DNA of 64,000 nt from JANRIG01 sp033765235 (GTDB taxonomy: Bacteria; Bacteroidota; Bacteroidia; Cytophagales; UBA9547): contig JANRIG010000036.1 of NCBI GenBank assembly GCA_033765235.1, forward strand, positions 1 through 64,000, given 5' to 3'. Below the pieces are notes generated by a model. That model ran no database searches. It was not told the DNA's origin and worked only from the letters and a program-made list of their open reading frames with translations. Every line of letters starts with the position of its first letter. Position 1 is the stretch's first letter. A program made the translations under genes and the position numbers. Positions 17,191 to 25,011 of the stretch are shown piece by piece.

Positions 17191-17577
17191 ATGAAAAGGT
17201 TGATATTCAAAATATTGCTCGAAGGCAAGCGGAGACAAAAAATTTATACTGCTATATTTTGTATATTTATTTCATGTGTAATATGGATTATTACATCGCT
17301 CAATAAAAATTTTGACATAGTACTAAAATACCCTATTGCTGTAAAAGATGGTAGAAAAACTATAGCACACAAACAAATAAACGTATATGTGAGTGGATAT
17401 GGTTGGTACTTGTTTGTGCACTCACTGGGGTTTTACAATGTACCCATTAGTGTAAAATATGATGGAAATACCCATATACCTACCTACACATTTACAGATA
17501 AGCTCAAACAAAAACTTGAAAAAATATCTGTCAAAGGCATAAAGGAAGATACATTGTATATTTCATTGGCGCAATAA
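17191..17577 (+). CDS. short YbbR/CdaR-like membrane protein
   Basis: This 128-aa protein has a basic N-terminus, one membrane helix (about 18-37, ending CVIWIITSLNKN) and an extracytoplasmic beta-rich part with VYVSGYGWYLFVHSL and NVPISVKYD. This resembles the first YbbR-like repeat of the roughly 300-aa proteins usually found between yajC and coaE in this phylum, so here it looks reduced to about one repeat. There is no sign of a frameshift; coaE starts two bases after the stop. The role is unknown; assignment rests on position plus weak sequence resemblance. Confidence 0.6.
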   Translation: MKRLIFKILLEGKRRQKIYTAIFCIFISCVIWIITSLNKNFDIVLKYPIAVKDGRKTIAHKQINVYVSGYGWYLFVHSLGFYNVPISVKYDGNTHIPTYTFTDKLKQKLEKISVKGIKEDTLYISLAQ

Positions 17578-17578
17578 T

Positions 17579-18181
17579 ATGTTAAAAGTAGGTATTACCG
17601 GAGGAATAGGCTCAGGCAAAACTACAGTAACAAATATATTTGCAAGATTGGGAGTGCCTGTGTACAATAGCGATGATAGGGCCAAATGGTTGCAAGAAAA
17701 CGATGAAAAATTAATACAACATACTGTTCAACTGTTTGGCAATGAGTCATATATTGATAATAAGCTGAATAAGGCATTCATTGCCGGAATTATATTTACA
17801 GACGCTGCCATGCGTGACAGGTACAATGCCTTGGTGCATCCTGTAGTATTTCAAGATTTTGCAAATTGGATAAATTTACATTCAATATCAGTACCTTACG
17901 TGCTCAAAGAGTCTGCACTACTGATGGAGACCAATGGACATGCATTGGTGGACAAAACTATATTAGTAGTGAGTGATGAAAGTACAAAAATAAAAAGAAT
18001 ATTGCGCCGCGACACACAAAGGACTGAAAAGCAGATTATTGAAATAATGAATAATCAAATGAAAGACGAGCATAAAATACCATTGGCAGACTATATCATA
18101 CACAACAATGAAAATGACCAAATATTATCACAGGTATTGAAAATACATGAAATATTGATAAATATTACATTAAATACTTAA
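17579..18181 (+). CDS. coaE: dephospho-CoA kinase
   Basis: This 200-aa kinase catalyses the last step of coenzyme A synthesis, phosphorylating the 3'-hydroxyl of dephospho-CoA with ATP. The Walker A loop GITGGIGSGKTT is at residues 4-15, followed by YNSDDRAKWL, LVHPVVFQDF and the lid region RRDTQRTEKQI. Length is normal for the family. It begins one base after the YbbR-like stop codon and is the last gene of the DUF1573-yajC operon. Confidence 0.95.
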   Translation: MLKVGITGGIGSGKTTVTNIFARLGVPVYNSDDRAKWLQENDEKLIQHTVQLFGNESYIDNKLNKAFIAGIIFTDAAMRDRYNALVHPVVFQDFANWINLHSISVPYVLKESALLMETNGHALVDKTILVVSDESTKIKRILRRDTQRTEKQIIEIMNNQMKDEHKIPLADYIIHNNENDQILSQVLKIHEILINITLNT

Positions 18182-18211
18182 ACAAAATAATGGTCAATCA
18201 GTTGTAATGAT

Positions 18212-19093
18212 GTGAGCAACTATACTATCAAAGATATAGAAATATTATCAGGTATCAAAGCCCATACATTGCGTATATGGGAGCAGCGCTATGGTCTTAT
18301 AGACCCTAAACGCACAGATACCAACATCAGGATATACACTGATAAAGATTTGAAAATGCTGCTCAATATATCATTTCTGAACCAACATGGATACAAAATA
18401 TCCAAAATTGCGGGTATGAGTTCTGAATATATCCATGAAGCTGTGATGCGTATAGCTGACAGCTACAGCCAATATGAAGACCAAATACAGTCGCTCACTA
18501 TTGCTATGCTTGATATGGATGAGCAACGATTTGAAAAAACCATTAGTAACAATGTAGAGAGGCATGGGCTAGAAAACACTATCATATATATTGTATATCC
18601 ATTTTTGAGTAGGATAGGTGTGATGTGGCAAACGGATACCATATCGCCCGGGCAGGAGCACTTTATCAGCAACCTTATACGTCAAAAAATAATAGTAGCT
18701 ATAGACACCCTCAGTGCTGTGAAGACAGTTTCTGACAAAGTATTTGTGCTATATTTGGCAGAGGGCGAGCTGCATGAGCTATCTTTGCTTTTTGCACACT
18801 ATATCATCAAAAGCAGAGGTCATAAGTCTTTGTATTTGGGGCAATGGTTGCCCATGGCAGACTTGGTCAAAGTATATAATGTACATAAGCCCCAATATTT
18901 GGTGACTATATTCACCACCTTGCCCGGTCCATTGGATATAGAAAACCATTTGCAATATTTATCACACAGTTTTCCGGATTGCAATATGCTGGTTTCAGGC
19001 AATCAAATACAGGCTCTGACCATCAAAACTGCTCAAAATATACACTTGATGACGTCTATAAACTCACTTATTACATTTGTAGAGAATTTGTAA
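18212..19093 (+). CDS. MerR-family regulator with B12-binding domain
   Basis: This 293-aa protein starts at GTG 18212, giving the standard MerR start YTIKDIEILSGIKAHTLRIW. The winged-helix DNA-binding domain covers residues 1-70. Residues about 80-165 form the helical B12-binding-2 domain with the W-x9-EH motif (WQTDTISPGQEH). Residues about 170-293 are a Rossmann-like cobalamin domain, with ELHEL in place of the canonical lower-ligand loop and YLGQWLP. The architecture is that of CarH/LitR-type light-responsive repressors, in which adenosylcobalamin is the chromophore. No carotenoid genes are adjacent, so the target is unclear; light sensing is inferred, not shown. Confidence 0.85.
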   Translation: MSNYTIKDIEILSGIKAHTLRIWEQRYGLIDPKRTDTNIRIYTDKDLKMLLNISFLNQHGYKISKIAGMSSEYIHEAVMRIADSYSQYEDQIQSLTIAMLDMDEQRFEKTISNNVERHGLENTIIYIVYPFLSRIGVMWQTDTISPGQEHFISNLIRQKIIVAIDTLSAVKTVSDKVFVLYLAEGELHELSLLFAHYIIKSRGHKSLYLGQWLPMADLVKVYNVHKPQYLVTIFTTLPGPLDIENHLQYLSHSFPDCNMLVSGNQIQALTIKTAQNIHLMTSINSLITFVENL

Positions 19094-19142
19094 TAATATA
19101 TTATAGTTTCCAAAAAGGTGATACAGGGTAAAATATACTTAG

Positions 19143-20111
19143 TTATGAAACTTTACCAAAAAGAGAATCTACAAAAGTGTCACGGTCAAATAGTTGAAGG
19201 TCATTAATCTTTTCACCCACGCCTATATATTTGACAGGTATATTGAGCTGGTCAGATATTCCTATCACTACGCCACCTTTGGCAGTGCCATCCAGCTTTG
19301 TGATGGCCAATGCTGTGACATGAGTAGCTTTGGTAAACTCTTGGGCTTGCATATAAGCATTTTGGCCGGTGCTGCCGTCGAGTACCAATAGTACTTCATG
19401 AGGTGCATCAGGGTGTACTTTTTGCATCACATTTCTTATTTTGGTCAGTTCATTCATGAGGTTTACCTTGTTGTGCAGCCTGCCTGCTGTATCTATAATG
19501 ACTACGTCAGCTTTAGTGTCCATGCCTTTTTTTACGGCATCGTAGGCTACAGAGGCAGGGTCTGTGTTCATACCATGGTCTACCACAGGTACACCTGCGC
19601 GCTCGCCCCACATTTTGAGTTGCTGCACGGCTGCCGCCCTGAATGTATCACCAGCTCCAAGCACAACATTGAGTCCTGCTTGGTGAAATTGTGCGGCAAG
19701 TTTGCCTATAGTAGTGGTTTTGCCCACTCCATTTACTCCTACCACCATTATTATATATGGAGTAGTGATGTGGTGGGGTATCATGCTTTGAATATCTTGT
19801 GCCTTGTTTTCATGTAATAAACTACGAATTTCATTTTTCAAAATTTGGTCAAGTTCACCTACCCCAAGATATTTGTCTTTGGTTGCTTTTTTTTGTATTT
19901 TTTCTATAATTTTCAAGGTAGTGTTTACCCCTACGTCAGAGGCTATGAGCATTTCTTCAAGTTGGTCAAGCACCTGCTCGTCTATGGAAGACTTGCCAAA
20001 AACAACTCTGGTAAGTTGGCTGAAAAATGATTGGCGAGTTTTTTCTAAACCTTTGGATAATACTTCTGTATTTTCAGGTTTTGGTTTGCGTAAGAAATCG
20101 AATAATCCCAT
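19143..20111 (-). CDS. ftsY: signal recognition particle receptor FtsY
   Basis: This 322-aa GTPase docks SRP-ribosome complexes at the membrane during cotranslational insertion. The helical N domain covers about residues 20-110. The G domain shows GVNGVGKTTTIGKLA (G1), DTFRAAAVQQL (the SRP-GTPase insertion box), DTAGR (G3), TKLDGTAKGG (G4) and the closing GVGEKINDLQLFD. The acidic A domain is very short (about 20 residues), as is usual in Bacteroidota. The gene is immediately downstream of a stem-loop with a T-run, which may limit readthrough from the ribosomal-protein operon. Confidence 0.97.
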   Translation of the reverse strand: MGLFDFLRKPKPENTEVLSKGLEKTRQSFFSQLTRVVFGKSSIDEQVLDQLEEMLIASDVGVNTTLKIIEKIQKKATKDKYLGVGELDQILKNEIRSLLHENKAQDIQSMIPHHITTPYIIMVVGVNGVGKTTTIGKLAAQFHQAGLNVVLGAGDTFRAAAVQQLKMWGERAGVPVVDHGMNTDPASVAYDAVKKGMDTKADVVIIDTAGRLHNKVNLMNELTKIRNVMQKVHPDAPHEVLLVLDGSTGQNAYMQAQEFTKATHVTALAITKLDGTAKGGVVIGISDQLNIPVKYIGVGEKINDLQLFDRDTFVDSLFGKVS

Positions 20112-20121
20112 AGGGTATAAA

Positions 20122-20148
20122 TAAAAAAAGTCTCATATAGAGACTTTT
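20122..20148 (-). terminator. intrinsic terminator between DUF4295 and ftsY
   Basis: Read on the minus strand, a perfect 9-bp stem (AAAAGTCTC paired with GAGACTTTT, loop of five) is followed by seven T residues. It ends only about ten bases before the ftsY ATG, so it would act either as a terminator for rpmB-rpmG-DUF4295 or as an attenuator on ftsY. Confidence 0.75.
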
Positions 20149-20169
20149 ATGATGATTGTGATGAATATT

Positions 20170-20325
20170 TTACTTATTGTTTTTAAAATACTCTTGTACA
20201 GTGTCGGCAGGTATCATTTCTTCACGAAATGTATAGGAGCCTGATTCCGTTTTCACGGCACGTACTACTTTTGCCCACTGTTTGCCCCCTTCTTTTTTGA
20301 GTGTTGCTACAACCTTTTTTGCCAT
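20170..20325 (-). CDS. DUF4295 small basic protein
   Basis: This 51-aa protein reads from ATG 20325 to TAA at 20170. It starts MAKKVVATLKKEGGKQW, continues with KVVRAVKTESGSYTFREEM and ends YFKNNK. This matches the DUF4295 family, very small basic proteins encoded directly after rpmG in Bacteroidota. Its function is unknown; the basic composition and constant linkage suggest a ribosome-associated protein. It lies 12 bases after the rpmG stop. Confidence 0.85.
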   Translation of the reverse strand: MAKKVVATLKKEGGKQWAKVVRAVKTESGSYTFREEMIPADTVQEYFKNNK

Positions 20326-20337
20326 GGTTTTATATGA

Positions 20338-20520
20338 TTATTTTATTTCTTTATGTAATGTAACTTTTCTAAGAACAGCGTTAAATTTTCTGAGCTCAAT
20401 TCTATCAGGGGTATTTTTTCTGTTTTTGGTGGTAATATATCGGGAGGTGCCCGGCATACCACTATTTTTATGTTCGGTACATTCTAATATTACTTGTACT
20501 CTATTGCCTTTTTTTGCCAT
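20338..20520 (-). CDS. rpmG: 50S ribosomal protein L33
   Basis: This 60-aa protein begins MAKKGNRVQVILECTEHKNS and contains YITTKNRKNTPDRIELRKFN, the core L33 sequence, ending in basic residues. Only one of the four zinc-ribbon cysteines (in LECTEH) is present, so this is the zinc-independent form. It sits nine bases after rpmB in a ribosomal-protein operon. Confidence 0.97.
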   Translation of the reverse strand: MAKKGNRVQVILECTEHKNSGMPGTSRYITTKNRKNTPDRIELRKFNAVLRKVTLHKEIK

Positions 20521-20529
20521 TTTATGATG

Positions 20530-20772
20530 TTATTTACCTGTGTATAAGCCTTTTTGTTTTGAGTCTTTTAATACTGCATATATACCATTTTTATTTATGG
20601 TTTTGATGGCTGATGCAGCCAACTTCAATGTCACCCAACGGTTTTCTTCAGGTATGAAGAATCGTTTTTTCTGTAAGTTAGGAAAAAACTTTCTTTTCGT
20701 TTTGTTATTGGCATGCGACACATTCCAGCCGGTACGTGTTTTTTTGCCTGTTATTTGACATATTTTTGCCAT
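20530..20772 (-). CDS. rpmB: 50S ribosomal protein L28
   Basis: This 80-aa protein starts MAKICQITGKKTRTGWNVSH and continues with KRKFFPNLQKKRFFIPEE and VTLKLAASAIKTINKNG, the L28 signature. Length is as expected. It is the first gene of the rpmB-rpmG-DUF4295 operon, with a -7 promoter box about 30 bases upstream. Confidence 0.97.
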   Translation of the reverse strand: MAKICQITGKKTRTGWNVSHANNKTKRKFFPNLQKKRFFIPEENRWVTLKLAASAIKTINKNGIYAVLKDSKQKGLYTGK

Positions 20773-20800
20773 AATTGATATACTTTTGAGAAAAGGACTG

Positions 20801-20808
20801 CAAACTTA
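20801..20808 (-). promoter_or_regulatory. -7 promoter box for rpmB operon
   Basis: TAAGTTTG on the minus strand fits TAnnTTTG exactly, 29 bases before the rpmB ATG. The -33 region is AT-rich without a clear TTTG. Confidence 0.5.
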
Positions 20809-20869
20809 GTATATTTTTTATTTATATAAAATTTATTTTAAAAATTTATTTTGAGTAATAGGTGTGCAT

Positions 20870-21616
20870 TTATGTATTATGTACCTTGTAATCTCCGAAG
20901 TAGCTGTATATTTTTAGTTTTATTACCCCAAATATGGCTTCCCATATGATGTTTTTACTCATTTTAGATTCGCCTGCTGCGCGGTCTGTGAATATTATAG
21001 GTATTTCTTTGATATTGAAGCCATATTTCCAAGCATTAAATTTGGTCTCAATCTGAAAGCCGTAGCCTACAAAGCGTATATCATCTAATATCATGGTTTT
21101 AAGCACTTTATGATGATAGCAGATGAATCCTGCCGTGCTGTCGAATATGGGCATCCCTGTGATGAATTTCACATATTTGCTTGCAAAAAATGATAGTAGC
21201 ACACGTTCTATTGGCCAGTTTACCACATTTATCAGATTATTCACATACCTTGACCCCACGCATACATCGTATCCTTCATTTTGGCAAGTGTATAATAATT
21301 TTTCGAGGTCTTCAGGATTGTGCGAAAAGTCGCAATCCATTTCAAATATATATTCATAGCCTTGTTGCAAGGCATATTTGAAACCATGGATATATGCTGT
21401 GCCCAAGCCTGATTTTTGAGCTCTTTGTGCCAACTGTAACTTATCACCGTACAGTGTTTGCAACTCCATGACCTTTTGTGCAGTGCCATCGGGCGAGCCA
21501 TCGTCTACTACGAGTATATGAAAATGACTCGGCAATGAAAATACACGAGCACATACGGCTTCTATGTTTTGTATCTCGTTGTAGGTGGGGATTATTACTA
21601 AATATTTATTGTCCAA
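20870..21616 (-). CDS. polyprenol monophosphomannose synthase-like glycosyltransferase 2
   Basis: This 248-aa family-2 glycosyltransferase is expected to transfer mannose (or a related sugar) to a polyprenyl phosphate at the cytoplasmic face of the membrane. It begins YLVIIPTYNEIQNIEAV, then VVDDGSPDGT, the FEMDCDFSHNPEDL metal-binding segment, GSRYVNNL and PIIFTDRAAGESKMSK, all characteristic of DPM1-type enzymes. There is no C-terminal membrane domain, so it is the short soluble form. The frame starts at TTG 21616. It faces away from hisD. Confidence 0.9.
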   Translation of the reverse strand: MDNKYLVIIPTYNEIQNIEAVCARVFSLPSHFHILVVDDGSPDGTAQKVMELQTLYGDKLQLAQRAQKSGLGTAYIHGFKYALQQGYEYIFEMDCDFSHNPEDLEKLLYTCQNEGYDVCVGSRYVNNLINVVNWPIERVLLSFFASKYVKFITGMPIFDSTAGFICYHHKVLKTMILDDIRFVGYGFQIETKFNAWKYGFNIKEIPIIFTDRAAGESKMSKNIIWEAIFGVIKLKIYSYFGDYKVHNT

Positions 21617-21800
21617 AGTATATGCAAAATGTTTGTACTATATAAAATGAAGTTTGCGGAGTAAATCATTATATTATTCTATATGTAAAAAAGAACTGTT
21701 TATTTGTCGCAAAAATATCATTCCAATTCCATAAATTTACAGATTTAGCTCATATTTTTAAATTTTATATCATTAGGTTATAAATATGGCATTATAGCTC

Positions 21801-21808
21801 TATTTTTG
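21801..21808 (+). promoter_or_regulatory. -7 promoter box for hisD
   Basis: TATTTTTG matches the consensus exactly but ends only eight bases before the hisD ATG, so a typical start site would leave almost no leader. No good -33 element was seen; the rest of 21617-21816 is AT-rich and empty. Confidence 0.5.
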
Positions 21809-21816
21809 CTTCTGTT

Positions 21817-23094
21817 ATGATGAAAATTATTAAATACCCTTCTGCTAATAATTGGGCTGAGTTGCTCATGCGTCCGAATATAGCTCAGTATGATGTATCA
21901 GTTACAGTACGTGAGATTTTGCAATTAGTAAGACTCAAGGGCGACCGTGCCCTGTATGAATATAATATAAAGTATGAAAAGTGTGAATTGGCTTCCTTAC
22001 TTGTTTCACATAATGAAATAGAAACGGCGGGGATACAACTATCTGCCCATCTGAAAACTGCAATAAATACAGCTTATGACAATATTTATAAATTTCATAC
22101 TGTGCAAAAAAAAGATATAATAACAGTGGATACTATGCCCGGAGTCACTTGTATGCGTAAGCAAGTAGCCATACAAAAAGTAGGACTTTATGTACCCGGG
22201 GGCAGTGCTCCACTATTTTCTACGGTGCTCATGCTGGGAGTGCCTGCGCAAATAGCAGGCTGTCAAGAAATAGTGCTATGTACACCCCCTGACAGTGAAG
22301 GTAATATACATCCTGCAATACTTTATTGTGCACAAAGGTGCGGCATCAGTAATATTTATAAAGTAGGCGGTGCACAGGCCATAGCAGCTATGGCATATGG
22401 TACAGAAAGTATCATAAAAACAGATAAAATATTTGGTCCCGGCAATATGTATGTGACATTGGCTAAGCAGCAGGTGCTACAAGATGGCATAGCTATAGAT
22501 ATGCCTGCCGGCCCTTCGGAAGTACTTGTAATAGCAGATGCCACTGCCAATCCTGCATTTGTAGCTGCCGACCTGCTCTCGCAAGCTGAGCACGGACCCG
22601 ATAGTCAAGTGGTGTTAATATCTGACAATGAGCCTATTATTGAGCAAGTAATAGCACAAATCAAAGAACAACTTTCGGCCTTGCCACGAGGTAGTGTGGC
22701 GCAAAAAGCATTGCAAAACAGCATGGCAATATTGGTAGAAAATATGGATACAGCTATGCAAATGAGTAATGTGTATGCACCTGAGCATTTGATATTAGCT
22801 ACATCAAACGCTCATGCTATGGCAGAGCAAGTGACACAAGCAGGGTCTGTATTTATAGGGCATTACAGCCCTGAGGCAGTAGGTGACTATGCTTCAGGCA
22901 CCAATCATACACTACCTACACATGGCTATGCATCAGCATATAGTGGTGTGTCTGTAGATAGCTTTGTCAAGAATATTACTTTTCAGCATATAAGCCGTGA
23001 AGGCTTGGTGAATATTGGGCAAGTGGTGATGACTATGGCAGAAGCCGAAGGCTTGCATGCGCATGCTAATGCAGTAAAAGTGAGGTTGAAATAA
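21817..23094 (+). CDS. hisD: histidinol dehydrogenase
   Basis: This 425-aa zinc enzyme oxidises L-histidinol to L-histidine through histidinal with two NAD+. Visible signatures are KVGLYVPGGSAPLFSTVLML, KVGGAQAIAAMAYGTE, KIFGPGNMYVT, IDMPAGPSEVLV, the LLSQAEHGPDSQV segment with zinc-binding Gln/His, and AEGLHAHANAVKVRL at the end. Length is normal. The unusual point is context: no other his genes flank it, whereas hisG-hisD-hisC linkage is common in the phylum. It may have a -7 box very close to its start. Confidence 0.97.
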   Translation: MMKIIKYPSANNWAELLMRPNIAQYDVSVTVREILQLVRLKGDRALYEYNIKYEKCELASLLVSHNEIETAGIQLSAHLKTAINTAYDNIYKFHTVQKKDIITVDTMPGVTCMRKQVAIQKVGLYVPGGSAPLFSTVLMLGVPAQIAGCQEIVLCTPPDSEGNIHPAILYCAQRCGISNIYKVGGAQAIAAMAYGTESIIKTDKIFGPGNMYVTLAKQQVLQDGIAIDMPAGPSEVLVIADATANPAFVAADLLSQAEHGPDSQVVLISDNEPIIEQVIAQIKEQLSALPRGSVAQKALQNSMAILVENMDTAMQMSNVYAPEHLILATSNAHAMAEQVTQAGSVFIGHYSPEAVGDYASGTNHTLPTHGYASAYSGVSVDSFVKNITFQHISREGLVNIGQVVMTMAEAEGLHAHANAVKVRLK

Positions 23095-23098
23095 TCTT

Positions 23099-23152
23099 AA
23101 CCACAGTAGGCACATAGGTAAAATAGGATTTGCTGTGTGCGCTTATTATTCT
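23099..23152 (+). repeat. interspersed palindromic repeat, copy 1
   Basis: It begins with AACCACAGTAGGCACATAGG (23099-23118), identical to the start of copy 2 at 26578, and continues with a TGTGTGC segment that partly pairs with GGCACATA to form a hairpin. It lies between the converging ends of hisD and eboB. It resembles the AACCACAGAG-type repeats seen between genes in many environmental bacteria. Confidence 0.7.
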
Positions 23153-23178
23153 GTGAGATTGAATATATGCTAAAGCAT

Positions 23179-24075
23179 TTACTTAATTACCAAAGGATTA
23201 TACCCTTCACTTTGGCCACGAAGGATGGTATTGCCCTCATACTTTTGGGTGGCTTGGGGTTGTTGATGTTGAAGCCAATGTTCTTCTTTGATTTGACCTG
23301 TTTGTCCAAAGGCTTTGAGAGCGTTGGCATAACACACCATTTCAATATCTGCCTTTGGTATTCCTTTTTGTGCCATAAGTGCAGCTGTTTTAGGCACTGA
23401 CAGTGGGTCGCTTACTCCCCAGTCTGCAGAACTATTGACTATGATACGCTCAGAACCATATTTTTTCACTATTTCCACCATACGTTCATTGCCCATTTTG
23501 GTGTGCGGATATATGGTAAATGCTGCCCAAAATCCTCTGTTTAGCACTTCATCTACTGTCTCTTCATTGTTATGATCTACAATCACATGCTCGGGTTTGA
23601 GCCCATGCTCTATGGCTACATCCATACTGCGCGTGGTACCTTTCTTCTTCTCGCGGTGGGGAGTGTGTATTTGCACGAGTGCTTGCATTTGCAGAGCCAG
23701 CTCAAGTTGTAAGCGGTAATATTTATCTTCTAATGGAGTTTGCTCATCGTACCCTATTTCGCCTACACCTACCACACGCTCTTTGGTAAGGTAAAGTGGC
23801 AGCAGCTCCATCACCTGCTCTGCAAGAGCTTCATTATTAGCCTCGCGCGAGTTGAGCCCTATGGTGCAGTAGTGCTGTATGCCAAATTGTGAGGCTCTGA
23901 ATCTCTCCCAACCTACCAATGTGGCATAGTAGTCTTTGAATGAACCTACCGATGTACGAGGCTGCCCCAGCCAAAAAGCAGGCTCTATCACCGCTACTAT
24001 TCCTGCTTGTGCCATAGCCTGATAGTCGTCTGTGGTGCGCGATACCATGTGTATGTGAGGGTCTATGTATTTCAT
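23179..24075 (-). CDS. eboB: TatD-family metal-dependent hydrolase, EboB type
   Basis: This 298-aa TIM-barrel hydrolase has the metal-binding start YIDPHIHMVSRTTDDY, then VIEPAFWLGQPRTSVGSFKD, VVGVGEIGYDEQT, QIHTPHREKKKGT, VIVDHNNEETV and IIVNSSADWGVSDP. This detailed pattern is that of EboB, one of the six products of the ebo cluster, which has been linked in cyanobacteria to export of a pigment precursor to the periplasm. Here it follows eboA by 25 bases, but eboC, eboD, eboE and eboF do not follow; hisD converges instead. The specific substrate is unknown. Confidence 0.85.
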   Translation of the reverse strand: MKYIDPHIHMVSRTTDDYQAMAQAGIVAVIEPAFWLGQPRTSVGSFKDYYATLVGWERFRASQFGIQHYCTIGLNSREANNEALAEQVMELLPLYLTKERVVGVGEIGYDEQTPLEDKYYRLQLELALQMQALVQIHTPHREKKKGTTRSMDVAIEHGLKPEHVIVDHNNEETVDEVLNRGFWAAFTIYPHTKMGNERMVEIVKKYGSERIIVNSSADWGVSDPLSVPKTAALMAQKGIPKADIEMVCYANALKAFGQTGQIKEEHWLQHQQPQATQKYEGNTILRGQSEGYNPLVIK

Positions 24076-24100
24076 ATTTTTTGTTAAATTTATTAATATT

Positions 24101-24958
24101 TTACCAAATACTGAATGGATATTTTAGTGCCAATTCATTCCAATCTTTAGCACAATTATTTTGGGAATAGGTCATATTTATTTCCTTTGTATTAATAATG
24201 TTATTATTAATTGCATTTTGTAATAACAATATTGAGGCTTCATTTTCATATTTGTACTTAGAAGTATGCAACTTATGTATGGTATTGATCAATAAATCTT
24301 TATCAGCACATATACAAAGTTGCCACATCTCAGGTCTTACTAATCTGCCGGCGGCACTGCGCTCGGCAGCATAGTCTATGGCTAAGTGGCTGAGCTCTTT
24401 GGTGATGCGCGATTGCAAACCAATGATATGGTTGATATTTTTATCTACAAAAAGGGTCTTTATCACCATTTGGTTGAAAGAATTTTGGTTAAGGTATTTT
24501 GCAGGATATGGATTGTAAAGTGCCATTCGTTCGAATACATCTGTCATATTTGTGCTAATGTATTGTGCAAATTTTGGTTCAATATCATCTGTGTGCGGGA
24601 GTAGTGGATATGCAGTGAATATTGCCTGCAGCTCGTCGTGAGTAGCATTTTCTATGAGTGTGTATAGTGTTTTTTTGTATAAATCAAGGTCGGTCACAGG
24701 TATAGACAGCAGTATTATTATCCTCGACAGCTGCAATGAAGTGAGATTTATATCCTTAAAATGAGACAGTTGTGCCTCATCTGTAATAGTGTTTTTATCA
24801 ATCACCTCATTAGGCACATATTTATATGCCATGCCAAAAGTGATATATAAGTCTTTGGTTGTGAATTTATTACACATAGTATGGTATGTATTACTCACCC
24901 ATGTATATGCATCTGCATGTACATTTTTTTCTAATATTTTGAATAAATCTGTCACCAT
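24101..24958 (-). CDS. eboA: EboA domain protein
   Basis: This 285-aa, mainly helical protein has the hallmark EboA segments: a short LYITFGMAYKYVP motif, LSIPVTDLDLYKKTLYTLIE, IFTAYPLLPH, NMTDVFERMALYNPYPAKYL, FNQMVIKTLFVD and YAAERSAAGRLVRPEMWQLC. EboA proteins have no known biochemical activity but always accompany the other ebo products in a system thought to move a metabolite or precursor across the membrane. It precedes eboB in the same orientation. The upstream neighbour, an unknown helical protein, is 53 bases away and may be cotranscribed. Confidence 0.85.
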   Translation of the reverse strand: MVTDLFKILEKNVHADAYTWVSNTYHTMCNKFTTKDLYITFGMAYKYVPNEVIDKNTITDEAQLSHFKDINLTSLQLSRIIILLSIPVTDLDLYKKTLYTLIENATHDELQAIFTAYPLLPHTDDIEPKFAQYISTNMTDVFERMALYNPYPAKYLNQNSFNQMVIKTLFVDKNINHIIGLQSRITKELSHLAIDYAAERSAAGRLVRPEMWQLCICADKDLLINTIHKLHTSKYKYENEASILLLQNAINNNIINTKEINMTYSQNNCAKDWNELALKYPFSIW

Positions 24959-25011
24959 AGCCTGATATATTGCAAATATATAAAAAGATATATGTACTCA
25001 GACTACATGCC

